Of a DNA stretch of 16,430 bases, positions 1-9,771 are shown piece by piece; position 1 is the first letter of the stretch; each line of letters begins with the position of its first letter. Location: NCBI GenBank assembly GCA_030141585.1, contig JAQIFP010000101.1, positions 1-16,430 of the forward strand, read 5' to 3'. The position numbers and the translations under genes were made by a program. Source of the DNA: Ophryocystis elektroscirrha (Eukaryota > Apicomplexa > Conoidasida > Neogregarinorida > Ophryocystidae). Under the pieces are notes generated by a model. It was not told the DNA's origin. It worked only from the letters and a program-made list of their open reading frames with translations, and ran no database searches.

Positions 1-59
1 TATGATTAGGATTTTTGCGGGATATATATTATGATTATGATTATAAAGTAAATAAATAC

Positions 60-953
60 CTTTGTGAATGCATAATCATTTAAAGCTGGAATTTCCATGG
101 GATAATCAGCTAGAATAGCAGATTTATGCTTTGACGGTGTATCAGGTAAACGATGATATAATTCTTCGGTAATAAAAGGCATGAGAGGGTGCATAAGTAA
201 TAGTGCAGTTTTTATACAGTTGAATAATATATTTGCAGCTATGAATTGATCTTTTGTATTAGTATTTTGAAACCTTGGTTTGACTAATTCAATATAAACA
301 TCACAGAATTGATTAAGCCAAAAACTATATGTGGAATTTACAGCAATGTATAATTTGTGAGCTTGCATTCCAGCATTAGTATTTTTTATACATTCATTCA
401 AACAGTATAAAATCCATTTATCTTCAATATACTCACAATAGGTTAAATCCAAGTCTTGTAAATCAACTAATTGCATATCTTTCTCTAAGCATCTATTGAT
501 ATGAGTAAGTGCAAAGTTAGTCGCGTTCCATATTTTATTGCAAAAGTTTCTGTAGGCTACTATTCGGTTTATGTCCATATTTATATTTTGCTCTTGACAA
601 GTATACGCTAATAAGCCATATCTCAAAGCGTCCGTGCCACATTCAGGTATTCCGTTGGGGAAATCTTTCTTTTGAGCATCAAGTGCTCTTTTTACTTCTT
701 GCTCAGCTAAATTACTAGATTTCAATCGTTCCTGTAATTTATCCAAAGTCACACCGTTAATAACATCCAAAGGGTCAATGACGTTTCCTAAGGATTTACT
801 CATTTTTTTTCCATGCGCATCGCGCACCATAGGATGCAGTAATACTTTTTCAAAAGGAATACGGCCTGTAAAGACCAAAGACATCATTACCATTCTCGCC
901 ACCCAAAAGAATAAAATATCATGACCTGACAAAAGTAACTTTAAAAATTAAAT

Positions 954-984
<31 letters not shown>

Positions 985-3752
985 GTATATGTATATATAT
1001 AATTATATTTCATTTATATATACATATATATATGTATACTTATCATTTGAATGATATTCTTTTGTGTATATACAGCACCAAAATAAATATTTGATCAGTA
1101 AAATTTATTTAATATAATTTATTTTATTAAGTTTTTTGAATATATTGCAATCACATTATTTTTACTTGATAAAATCATTGTAACTGTGAAAATGTATACA
1201 AGAAAGTAATCTATGATAATTAATTGATTAAAACTTAAGAATAAATTTCAAAAGAAGTACCTGTTTCCAAAATGGTAGTAGGGAAAAACTTTTTGAAGTC
1301 TTCAGTTTTATTGGGCCATCCAAAAGAAACAAGAGGAAATAAAGAAGAAGAAAACCAGGTATCCAAAACGTCTTGGTCTTGTTCAAGAGTGAAATTATCA
1401 TGCGGTATAAAATCGCGTGCATTTTGACGAGCTTCTTCTTCTGTAAAGCCAACTGTCCATAGTTCTTCAGCAAGCGAACTATTTTTAGCGATCTCGCCAT
1501 CAATAATAATTTTATACGCAGGTATTCGATGTCCCCACCATAATTGCCTTGATATACACCATTGCTGTATATTTCCAAGCCAATTATGCCAAATTTGAAC
1601 AAATAAACTCGGTTCAATGGTTAACTTTTTAAAATCGACTGCCTAAAATACCAAAAAGGTTTCTGATTCTAAAGCAAATTTATCTGTAAAATTGCATTTT
1701 ACACATATAAAATTTGCATATCACACAATGAAATTTCAAAAATTAGCTAAAATTATTCATTAATGCATGGAAATGCTGAATTATAAAAAGAAATGTCGCA
1801 AAAAGATGAATTTTAAGAAGTGAAGAAAAAAAAGAATTGAAATTATAAAATTGCAAATATGAATTTGATTAAAATTAATTTATTTTTATATATTAATTTT
1901 AACTCCCGTATACATAATAGACATAAATATATAAATAAAGTATTTTAAATTTTGTTTGAAAGAAAATTTAATGTACCTTGCGAGCATTACTAGCCAGAGC
2001 ATCACAATTCATCCACCATTGAGGCTTGACTATATATTCGACAATATCTATAGTATATATAATTGTCAAAGAAAAATTGTTTACCTTGAGTTCTTGAACA
2101 TATAGGGATTTGCATCGTTTTAGTGTTAGGCAATTTCTGTGTCAATAACTTCATGTCAGTCAATTTTTTTTCCAGTACTCTACGACATTCAAATCTGTGT
2201 AGTCCTTCAAATTCTCCGCCGTTTTCATTAATATGACCACAGGGTGTCAGTATATCGATTGTAGGCAAGTCTAATTGTAATTTTGTCTATTAAACTTATT
2301 ACCATGACGTCTTCCCATTTCAAAGTCATTTTTATCATGGGCAGGAGTTAATTTAACAGCACCTGTTCCAAACTCCATATCAACGGAGTCATCTCCAACT
2401 ACCACCATGTTTCTTTCTGGGAAAAAAGGATGTATTAATTGCTGGCCTATGAAGTCCTAAAAAAAAAACAAGTTACTTATTGCTATAACAAAATTAATAA
2501 ATTATAGTTATTATAAATGTACTACGTGTGAGTACAGCATATACTCAATATACAATATACTCATTTTATAAGCACTAAATTTATTATACATATATATATA
2601 TATATATATATAAAGTGTAAAAAAAATAGTGAGTATTTATTAATATATATTTATTATATAATTTATGGAATATATAATGCAATTATAGAAAGCTGTATAT
2701 ATACATCTTTATATGCCGAAAAAGATGTATATACACATAAATTATTATATGCATAAGGTATATAGTGCAATTTATAGTGCAGTAATATAATTTAAAATAA
2801 TTAAATAGATCTGTTCAATAGATTTATATTAGACGTTACCTTATATCTCTTGTCCTTTGGACTAACGGCAACAGCAACATCGCCTAGCATAGTTTCTAAA
2901 CGAGTAGTTGCCACTTCTATAAATTTGTTCTCATCATTTTTCAGATAATATTTAAAATACCAAAGCATACCAACCTCTACTTTTTTAGAGTACCCTGATA
3001 ATGGCTTTAATTATTATTAAATCAAAGATAAATACCTGGAACTGAAATAAATGTGGGGGAAGTTATTTCAAGAGTATCAACTTCAATATCAGACAATGCA
3101 GTTTTTAGAAAAGGACACCAAGATACTAACCTTGCTTCTCGGTAAATCAACCCTTTTCGATATAATTCTATGAATGCATGTGTAACTGCTTTAGAATAAT
3201 CTTCGCTTAAAGTAAATTGCTCTCGAGACCAATCTAATGATGCTCCCAATTTTCTATTGTTTAATTAAAAAAAAAAAAAAAAAAAATACCTTAATTGGTT
3301 ACAAATAGTATTTCCATGTTCTTTTTTCCAATCCCAAACTCTTGAAATAAAATCTTCACGACTCATATCATGTCTTGTTTTGTTTTCTTTTTTGTATATT
3401 TCTTTTTCAACGACAGTTTGTGTTGCTATTCCCGCATGATCTAATCCGGGTACCCACAATGTTAAACGTTTACACATACGATTCCTATGGATTCATGTAA
3501 ATTTTTTTTTTTTTTTTTTCACCATCTTATAATTGAATCTTCAATAGCTATAGTGAGTGCGTGTCCTATATGAAGTGTTCCAGTAACGTTGGGTGGAGGA
3601 ATGACCATAATACATTTATTTTCAAAATCTTTGACATATTCATTAGTGCCTTCTTTAAAAAAATGGTTGTTTTCCCACCAATCCACCCAATCTGACTCTA
3701 CTTCCATTGGATTGTAGGAAGATTTCATCTGCTCTTGTAACTCTAAATACAT
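60..3752 (-). CDS. Valyl-tRNA synthetase, cytosolic type, nine exons, C-terminus beyond left edge
   Basis: Class I synthetase that charges tRNA-Val and edits mischarged threonine. My exon model on the minus strand is 3752-3523, 3484-3290, 3253-3036, 2994-2840, 2456-2303, 2270-2085, 2047-1977, 1642-1261 and 925-60, giving 819 codons; every junction is GT..AG and keeps frame. Signatures in order: [15 protein letters not shown] (HIGH motif, exon 1), [14 protein letters not shown] (exon 2), [13 protein letters not shown] and [12 protein letters not shown] of the editing domain (exons 4-5), KPQWW (exon 7), [13 protein letters not shown] and DTWFSS (exon 8), then [13 protein letters not shown] (KMSKS) and the start of the anticodon-binding domain (exon 9). 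The segment [16 protein letters not shown] is typical of eukaryotic/bacterial-type ValRS. Start ATG 3752 is chosen because the upstream frame closes at once and no acceptor lies nearby. A donor (AAG|gtattt) at 59 begins an intron without an acceptor inside the window, so roughly the last hundred or more residues are missing. No targeting peptide is seen. Confidence 0.96.
961..984. repeat. (AT)12 microsatellite in ValRS intron 8
   Basis: Twelve AT units, followed by degenerate TATATG/TATATA sequence to about 1036. It lies in the 335-nt intron 1260-926, which otherwise holds only AT-rich sequence without coding character. Confidence 0.9.
1643..1976 (-). other. ValRS intron 7 (334 nt)
   Basis: AT-rich intron with gtacat donor and ttttag acceptor, between the exon ending SNARK and the one starting AVDFKK. 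The protein is continuous across it when compared with the family. Nothing else is recognisable in it. Confidence 0.8.
2457..2839 (-). other. ValRS intron 4 (383 nt), with AT microsatellite and 13-bp inverted repeat
   Basis: Long intron between the editing-domain exons; the protein reads straight across it (KRYK|DFIG). It holds an AT dinucleotide run at about 2590-2612 and a perfect 13-bp inverted repeat (tatatacatcttt, 2698-2710; mate 2721-2733) around a 10-nt loop. I see no coding frame in it. Confidence 0.75.
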
Positions 3753-3869
3753 CAAACCATATTTTTTTTTTTATGAACATTGTATTAATAAGTAATTACA
3801 GTTAATAAACTAGTAATTATTATATACACAAGCTACTTTGTATAGTATATGTGTTTTACCTAATACAAT

Positions 3870-3906
3870 GTTATTAATAGTAACATATTATATTACTATT
3901 AATAAC
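3870..3906. repeat. Perfect 14-bp inverted repeat with 9-nt loop
   Basis: Left arm gttattaatagtaa at 3870-3883, right arm ttactattaataac at 3893-3906, loop 3884-3892. The arms match perfectly but are AT-rich (2 G/C per arm), so a hairpin would be only moderately stable. Confidence 0.8.
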
Positions 3907-3970
3907 TTTATATATATATGTATATCTTTAGGGTATATTGAGTTATAGGTAAATTCTGATATAAATTATT

Positions 3971-4000
3971 CAAAGTATATTACTTATGTAATATACTTTG
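3971..4000. repeat. Perfect 13-bp inverted repeat with 4-nt loop
   Basis: Left arm caaagtatattac at 3971-3983, loop ttat, right arm gtaatatactttg at 3988-4000. It lies 65 nt from the 14-bp inverted repeat, inside the ValRS/VAP intergenic region. It could be a 3'-end hairpin of VAP mRNA, a protein-binding palindrome, or chance in AT-rich DNA. Confidence 0.85.
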
Positions 4001-4402
4001 TATATTACTAATATAACATTTAGTTATATAGACACACATGCATAAAATACTGCAGACATGAAGACGTATTTTTTTATAATTATTATTAATCAAGTGAAAT
4101 ATTTGTAATTTATTTATTTAATAAATGATTTTGTATTAAATTTGTGAACTTACTTTGAGGGAGTGGCAACATATTAGAGTATCAGTAAAGTGTACCGTAT
4201 AAAAAAAAATGTATATAACTGTATACTTAAAGCAATTAATACACATCTATAAGGGGATAAAAAATAATGTATATCTTTAGTTTAATATATAAATATATAT
4301 ATATATATCCCTTTAATTAAAAAGAATGAAGAAAAACGGATGATAGCATATTGTATGCGTGGGTTATACACAAACACATATATATATAATATAATAGAGA
4401 TG

Positions 4403-5245
4403 TTATGGGGATAATATATTACATATTTTATTAAACACTTTTAGAATCAAAACAGCGGATATGATTATAGATATTATATGCCATAGTTTGAATTCTTGGG
4501 AGAATAGTAGATTGGATATTTTATTGTCATTATCATTTTTCATTGATTTAGAGTTGATTTCTGCGTTACCGCTTAATAATGATTTATGGTAATTTAATTG
4601 TTCCTGTAACGTTTCATTTTCTTTCGCTAAATGTGCTTTCTGTTTTTCAACTGCTAAACAATAATGTAATAAATCATTGTATTTAGCTTCTTCATCTTCA
4701 TTTGAATTATTGTTGTTGTTGTTGCTGTTGTTGTTGTTGTTTGTGGTGGCTTCATTATTTTTTTTATATAAGGAAAACGATGTCCCAATATTATTATTAT
4801 TAGTATTATCGGTATCACTCGGAATTTTAGAGGTAGCAAAAGATTTACGGTCTATTATATCAGGTTTTTTATTAGTAGGTAATATAACAGTTATTCTATG
4901 ATCTTGTACAGTACTTTTTTCAACATCATTCCAAAATTCCTTTGGTAAATATTCAGTAATAGTATCATTATATACTACTGCCTGTATTAAAAAACGGTCT
5001 GTATATGTATATGCTTCTATTTTTCCAGTAAACTGCAATCTAATTGAAATATCTTGCGAACCATTTGGTGTTATTACACCTGAGCTTGGGCGTACTTGAT
5101 AATTTTTAGGTGCAGTAGTTTTTATCTTATACGCTACATTACCTCCAGTTAAATTTTCTAATTGTAATGACACGGGATCGTCATTTTTTTTGAATTCCAA
5201 ATATTTATCAGGTTGAATACGTAATAGAGACATACCACCAGACAT
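4403..5245 (-). CDS. VAP family protein (MSP domain, coiled coil, tail anchor)
   Basis: Single-exon protein of 280 residues matching the VAMP-associated protein layout. Residues about 7-125 form the major sperm protein domain, with the signature KIKTTAPKNYQVRPSSGVI (about 40-58) that in VAPs binds FFAT motifs. A low-complexity Asn-rich linker follows (about 146-185, two N runs), then a predicted coiled coil (about 185-228), and a C-terminal hydrophobic segment (about 253-272) with a short polar tail, i.e. a tail anchor in the ER membrane. Established family role: tethering FFAT-bearing lipid-transfer and other proteins to the ER at membrane contacts. I chose the ATG at 5245 (MSGGMSLL) because it begins just before the conserved LLRIQPDKYLEF; an in-frame ATG at 5284 would add 13 residues, including a lysine run, across a homopolymer tract. 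The Asn codons are a mixed AAT/AAC tract, a usual AT-rich apicomplexan feature. Its 3' end faces the ValRS start. Confidence 0.93.
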   Translation of the reverse strand: MSGGMSLLRIQPDKYLEFKKNDDPVSLQLENLTGGNVAYKIKTTAPKNYQVRPSSGVITPNGSQDISIRLQFTGKIEAYTYTDRFLIQAVVYNDTITEYLPKEFWNDVEKSTVQDHRITVILPTNKKPDIIDRKSFATSKIPSDTDNTNNNNIGTSFSLYKKNNEATTNNNNNSNNNNNNSNEDEEAKYNDLLHYCLAVEKQKAHLAKENETLQEQLNYHKSLLSGNAEINSKSMKNDNDNKISNLLFSQEFKLWHIISIIISAVLILKVFNKICNILSP

Positions 5246-5739
5246 TTTTTTTTTTTTTGAAAATCTAAAGCAATTAAAATTCATTTATAATTATAAAGTA
5301 TTGTTTGTATAGCGGAATATTTAAACATACAAAAAAATACAATTTATTTCTTAATATTTCAAAATTACATTAATGTTATTATATACTGTTTATATAATTA
5401 CTTTATTGTTCATACCTCAACTATTTTTTTTTACAGAAACGCTGTTAATTATCAATATAAAACCTTTTTTTTCTAAAAAACTTGAGAAAATTGTTAAATA
5501 TACAGATTAGGTACCAGCCATTTGGTGCATGCAATGATGATAGCGTATACGATAATCAACGTTAATAGGCATTAATAATATAATACTTATCAATATTAAT
5601 ATTAAAAAAAAATATTGAAATAACGTTAAAATAAATCAAGTAAAATAGGCTATTTTACACATAAAATTATAGGTCAATCTCGATTAATGATAGAAGCAAT
5701 GACAAAAAAAAAATCTTGTTTAAAAACATAATACGAGAA
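5246..5739. other. Intergenic region between UAP56 (3' end) and VAP (5' end)
   Basis: About 490 nt that must carry the UAP56 3' untranslated region and the VAP promoter/leader. Poly-T/poly-A tracts lie beside the VAP start and elsewhere. I see no coding frame, RNA gene or clear regulatory motif. Confidence 0.6.
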
Positions 5740-6026
5740 TTATTGGTTGACTGAGTAATATTTAAAAAATATAAATTTATCTTACTATATGATGACGGTT
5801 GTAAATTTGATGGAATTTCCGTGATGCTTACTTCAAAACGTGATTGTACTTGATTTAACATATCGCTATCATCCTCTGTCAAATAATATATATACTATTT
5901 TGACTATAACATAAGAGACACATTTTTATTATATTTATATAACTATATATATATAACTTATCAACCATTATTTGTATATTTTCTACAAAAATACTAAATA
6001 CATTTGTATGCTTAAAAAAACTACCT

Positions 6027-6078
<52 letters not shown>

Positions 6079-7482
6079 GATTGCATGATTTAACATGTTA
6101 ATTTTTAATTGTTTAGATTTATATAAACTTACGTGATGCAACGAACGTAACTGCTAGACCTTTAGTTCCGAAACGACCAGCACGTCCAACCTATGATGAT
6201 TTTGAAGTTTTATTGTCAATTTACCCTATGTAAATACGTATCAGTAGAATCTGGCATATCGTAATTAATAACAATATTGACACGTTCTATGTCAATTCCA
6301 CGTCCAAATAAATCTGTGGCAACCATGATACGTTTTTCAAAGTTTTTGAATTGTTGGTAACGATCAATTCTGCGAAATATATGACAGACTTATATATGAT
6401 GTTTAATTGTAATACGATTGAACACATAATTAAATGTATAAAATTAGGCCATAAAACAAATGTGTAATTTAATGATAATATTTTTTTGGATACCTTTCTG
6501 GTTGATCGAGACCAGCGTGAATACATATTGAAGGAAAGCTGCATTCAATGAGAAGACGGTTAAGTGCTTGAGCCCTTTGAACAGATTTAACAAAAATGAT
6601 GACTTGATTAAACTCCAATTTGTCTAATAAGTCATTTAATTTACGGTTTTTTTCGGTTTCAGTGAGTTTGACATAGTGTTGGATTAGTCCATGTAAAGTA
6701 AGTTTAGTTTCGTCATCGACGAATATTTCAACAGGGTTTTGTAAGAAGCGACGACATACTTCTCTCATTTCTCTACTAAGAGTAGCAGAGAACATCATAA
6801 CTTGTTTTTTTTTTGGTGTTTTCATGAAAATTTCTTGTACATCTTTTCTCATGTCTAATTTTTCTAAGCATTTATCGCATTCATCTAATACGAAATGTGC
6901 AACTTTATCTGTTTTCAAATAACCGTGGCGTAATAGAGCTAATAAACGACCTGGAGAGCCAATTAGTATATGAGGAGTCGTTTCTGGTTTCGATAACATA
7001 TCTATATGTTTTTGTATTGATACACCACCAAATACAACTTCACATGTTGTATCCTTCAAATGTTTACTGAAACGGTCAAATTCATTTTTTATTTGAAATG
7101 CTAATTCTCGTGTATGCGCTATACCAATACATAAAACATCACCTATAGATATTGGGGTTATTTGTTGTAGTATAGATAATACAAAAACTGCTGTTTTTCC
7201 CATACCACTTTTTGCTTGGCATAATACATCAACACCTGTTATGGCATGAGGTATTGTTTCATGTTGCACTTCAGAAGGATGCTCAAATCCAGCATCTCCT
7301 ATAGCACGTAATAATTCTGGCTTCAAAAAAAAATCACGAAAACCTGATGTATGTATAGCTACGTAACTTCCACGAGTTGTTGATGTTTCATGTTCCCGTA
7401 ATAATGCTTTTTCTTTATCACCTCCGGAATAATCTTCTTCTTGGTAATCTACTAAATCTAACTCATTAGCCATAGAACCCAT
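5740..7482 (-). CDS. UAP56/Sub2 (DDX39) DECD-box RNA helicase, five exons
   Basis: ATP-dependent RNA helicase of spliceosome assembly and TREX-linked mRNA export, acting in the nucleus. Exons on the minus strand are 7482-6494, 6369-6225, 6190-6133, 5875-5786 and 5750-5740, together 430 residues plus stop, close to the usual size (about 430). Motifs: N-terminal acidic stretch with [13 protein letters not shown]-motif region [15 protein letters not shown] (48-62); Walker A AKSGMGKT (90-97); AHTRELA (122-128); SPGR (176-179); DECD (200-203), which separates this subfamily from ordinary DEAD-box proteins; SAT (232-234); then across introns [25 protein letters not shown], and motif [15 protein letters not shown]. 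The C-terminus FEVSITEIP...SSYINQ is the family ending. Its final exon is only 11 nt (finishes I, then N, Q, stop). ATG 7482 (MGSMANE) is taken; an in-frame ATG at 7473 is equally possible. It is transcribed away from the plus-strand gene at 7836. Confidence 0.96.
6031..6074. repeat. (AT)22 microsatellite in UAP56 intron 3
   Basis: Forty-four bases of uninterrupted AT dinucleotide, the longest pure microsatellite in the window. It lies within the 257-nt intron 6132-5876, whose flanking exons read continuously (TFVAS|QDDSD). Confidence 0.97.
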
Positions 7483-7835
7483 TTTTGCAATATATATTGA
7501 TTATTAACGAAATGTATACACCGTACTATATAATAAACTTATTGATCTTCTTTGTATATTATTTAACTTATGTCAAACTGTATATAGACTGAATATTTAT
7601 TATATAAATAAGTCTAAGTTTATATATTAGGGACGACTAGATATATAAATAATTTTTTTATATATGGGACAGTATCAATGAACCTATTTTTTTAAATATT
7701 ATTATGAATTTTATAGTGTATATATAAATAATATTTATATGATGTACATCTTTCAATAAATTTAATGATTAATTTATATTGAATGCTTTAATAATTATAT
7801 TTGATTTTTTTATTATTAAAGTTACGCTTACCTAG
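7483..7835. promoter_or_regulatory. Divergent intergenic (promoter) region between UAP56 and the unknown plus-strand gene
   Basis: The only head-to-head gene pair in the window meets here, 353 nt between the two start codons, so both promoters and 5' leaders should lie in it. The sequence is very AT-rich with poly-T tracts. I can name no transcription-factor site. The role follows from gene orientation, not from a recognised motif. Confidence 0.5.
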
Positions 7836-9651
7836 ATGGTGACTTCAATAAATAATACAAATCATAAGATAACAGATGAAGATAACTTAAGTAACGAATC
7901 ATCAGAAACAGACGACTCTTTACTTAAACCAATTAAATTAAACATACCAATCGTAGTTTTTGATTCTGAGACTATAAAAACATCAGAAAAACAAAAAAGC
8001 TATGAATTCTCCACTCCAACAACACATCATTTACTCAATAAGCAGTTATTGCCTAGTTATAAACTTGATCAAATTAAATTAAAACCCATTGAACTCAATG
8101 AAACGAATTTAGAGGTGGAGAAATTTATTAAAAGTAAAATATCTGTTCAATCTCCCGTCAAAGCTTATTCCCCTTCAGATAATATTTTTTTACGAAAATT
8201 TAAAATTCAGCCAATACATTGTATGTTACTCGAACTGGACAAAAAGAAAATTGATTTAAATATTTTGAAACACGGAAAAAGAGCTACTTCACTACCTTCA
8301 ACAGTTCAAAACCATAGAAAAATATGCTTTTACTCAGATAATGTTTGTTCTACTTCTATTTATAATAAAATAAGAAAAAATTGTAAATTAAGTGACTATT
8401 TGAGTTTGAATAAACGATGTCTAAATGTTTCTGATAGTATAACAAGCAATAATCTCTGTTTACTGAACCATTATTTAAATGAAAAATGTATTTATTTTAC
8501 AATTCCGTATTTGTTATATGAGCAAAAGTTTACTTGTGATCTGGCACGCATAGAAATAAATCAATATGGCCATTTTATATATGGGCTGAAGGATGAGCTA
8601 TCTGAAACTGTACGTGTTATTTGTATAAAGTATAATGGATTATACAGTTCGGTTTATACTCATGACAGCTGGCTAAGCAATTTAAACATGTCGATTTCGT
8701 ATAATACGTTTCGTCCTTATAAGTACTACATTGCAGGTTTTTTCATATTTTTTTTTAGTGAATTAGATATAGAAGCCAAAACTGATGTCATTTTAGCTTA
8801 TTTCATCCTCAATTATTTAAAATTTTCATACAAGCTATGGTGTTTACAACACAAAGTAATGTTTAAAAGCAATGCATATAAGTGTATCAGAACCCCATAA
8901 TAATTAAATTCAATATAAAAAAATTGTGTAATTTTAATTTATATTTATTTATGTTTGTATCATATTTCATGAATTACCTAGAAAAATAATTTGTGATAAT
9001 TACTATTCTAAATGTAAAAATAAATACCTTTGTATTTATATCAATTCAATATTCGATATAAAAATTAGTTAATAAATAAGTATTAATTTGCTAATGGTAT
9101 AGCTGGAATAAGTTTTATAAATTATTTTATTTTAGAACTATACATTTTATCTATGTTTATCAAATTATGAAGTTCCAAGAATATTATTTAATGCTGCAAT
9201 TTCGCATTCAGAATCCTGGAGTTTCTATGGATTTAAGCATAGTATAGAAAAAAATCTTTGTATTACCATAGCAGATAATACAAAACGCTACATGTAATAT
9301 TTAGTTATTTTAACTTTACGCTTAGTGTATCTAATCATCCTAATACTCTAAAAAATCCAGACTATAAAGAACCAGACTTAAACTTGTCTAATGTAAGAAT
9401 TATTTTTCTTTTCCATTAAAGCTACATAGTTCATTGAAACGTCTATGAAAATCTATGATTTAGTAAAAAAAACAGAAATGGAAGCTAATTTAATCATAAA
9501 CAGAGAATGGAAATCATTATTTTATGAAAATTGTTCAATAAACTCATCTTCAACATGGTGTTACTATAATTCTTTATGTTGTAAAAAAGCTTTTAATATG
9601 TATAAGAACGTGTATCATAGCTGTGACAGTGTTATAAAAAATTTGTTGTAA
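7836..9651 (+). CDS. Unrecognised protein, five-exon model, 476 aa
   Basis: I do not recognise this protein. Proposed exons are 7836-8722, 8759-8855, 9136-9293, 9326-9392 and 9430-9651; all introns (36, 280, 32 and 37 nt) are GT..AG and the frame closes only at TAA 9649-9651. About the first 110 residues look disordered (Ser/Thr/Asn/Lys-rich, NESSETDDS). The rest is lysine-rich with many cysteines and aromatic residues, e.g. SWLSNLNMSISYNTFRPY, then after splicing ELDIEAKTDVILAY, ILFNAAISHSESWSFYGF and VSNHPNTLKNPDYKEPDL. No signal peptide, clear membrane helix or catalytic motif is evident. Exon 1 is one long frame and secure. Exons 3-5 are supported by coding-like sequence and typical short introns. 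The least certain points are the donor at 8856 and whether 8723-8758 is spliced, because it is 36 nt, stop-free and in frame; unspliced, the frame ends at 8900 with 354 residues. Exons 3-5 could alternatively be a separate small gene. Confidence 0.62.
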
Positions 9652-9654
9652 AAA
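9650..9654 (-). terminator. RNA polymerase III T5 terminator of tRNA-Met
   Basis: On the minus strand the tRNA discriminator base is followed by CTC and then TTTTT, a standard polymerase III stop. These bases overlap the TAA stop codon (9649-9651) of the convergent plus-strand gene. Confidence 0.85.
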
Positions 9655-9657
9655 GAG

Positions 9658-9730
9658 TGGGTATTGTGAGGATCGAACTCACGACTTCAGGATTATGAGA
9701 CCTGCGCGCTACCAACTGCGCCAAACACCC
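9658..9730 (-). tRNA. tRNA-Met (CAT), elongator type
   Basis: A 73-nt cloverleaf with no intron. The acceptor stem GGGTGTT pairs with AATACCC (one G-T pair), D stem GCGC/GCGC, anticodon loop CTCATAA with anticodon CAT, T stem GTGAG/CTCAC with loop TTCGATC, discriminator A. The anticodon stem CAGGT/TCCTG has a T-T at its base next to the loop, as in other eukaryotic elongator tRNA-Met genes. Internal promoters are visible: A box TGGCGCAGTTGG and B box GTTCGATCC. Elongator rather than initiator identity rests on the G1-C72 pair and on close similarity of the arms and anticodon loop to elongator tRNA-Met; an initiator would normally have A1-U72. The gene lies 41 nt downstream of the phosphodiesterase stop codon on the same strand. 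Confidence 0.95.
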
Positions 9731-9771
9731 TTATGTTCTAAAATGTTTTATCTTTTCCTGTATATGAGTAT

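Larger units (their letters stand above)
3753..4402. other. Intergenic region between VAP (3' end) and ValRS (5' end)
   Basis: About 650 nt without a coding frame I can support. It must hold the VAP 3' untranslated region and the ValRS promoter and 5' leader. It contains two perfect inverted repeats (listed separately), poly-A/T runs and AT repeats (about 3910-3920, 4290-4310, 4379-4395). No promoter element can be assigned by eye. Confidence 0.6.

Noticed and set aside
2698..2733. 13-bp inverted repeat in ValRS intron 4 as a functional RNA
   Set aside because: The arms are mostly TA repeats within a repeat-rich intron; chance is the better explanation, so it is only noted as part of the intron.
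1261..3752. ValRS as a pseudogene broken by stops and frameshifts
   Set aside because: Every break is explained by a GT..AG intron that restores frame and the expected family sequence; all catalytic motifs are intact.
4654..4901. Two other frames over the VAP Asn-rich region (Thr-rich on minus, Leu-rich on plus)
   Set aside because: They are shadows of the trinucleotide-like Asn tract; the VAP frame has a conserved MSP domain and tail anchor.
6287..6544. Minus-strand frame of 85 codons overlapping a UAP56 exon junction
   Set aside because: It is out of frame with the helicase exons and runs through the intron 6493-6370; no family resemblance.
8737..8758. A 22-nt intron (donor at 8737) in the unknown gene
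   Set aside because: It is shorter than any other intron here and joining it brings an immediate stop; the 36-nt intron 8723-8758 keeps frame.
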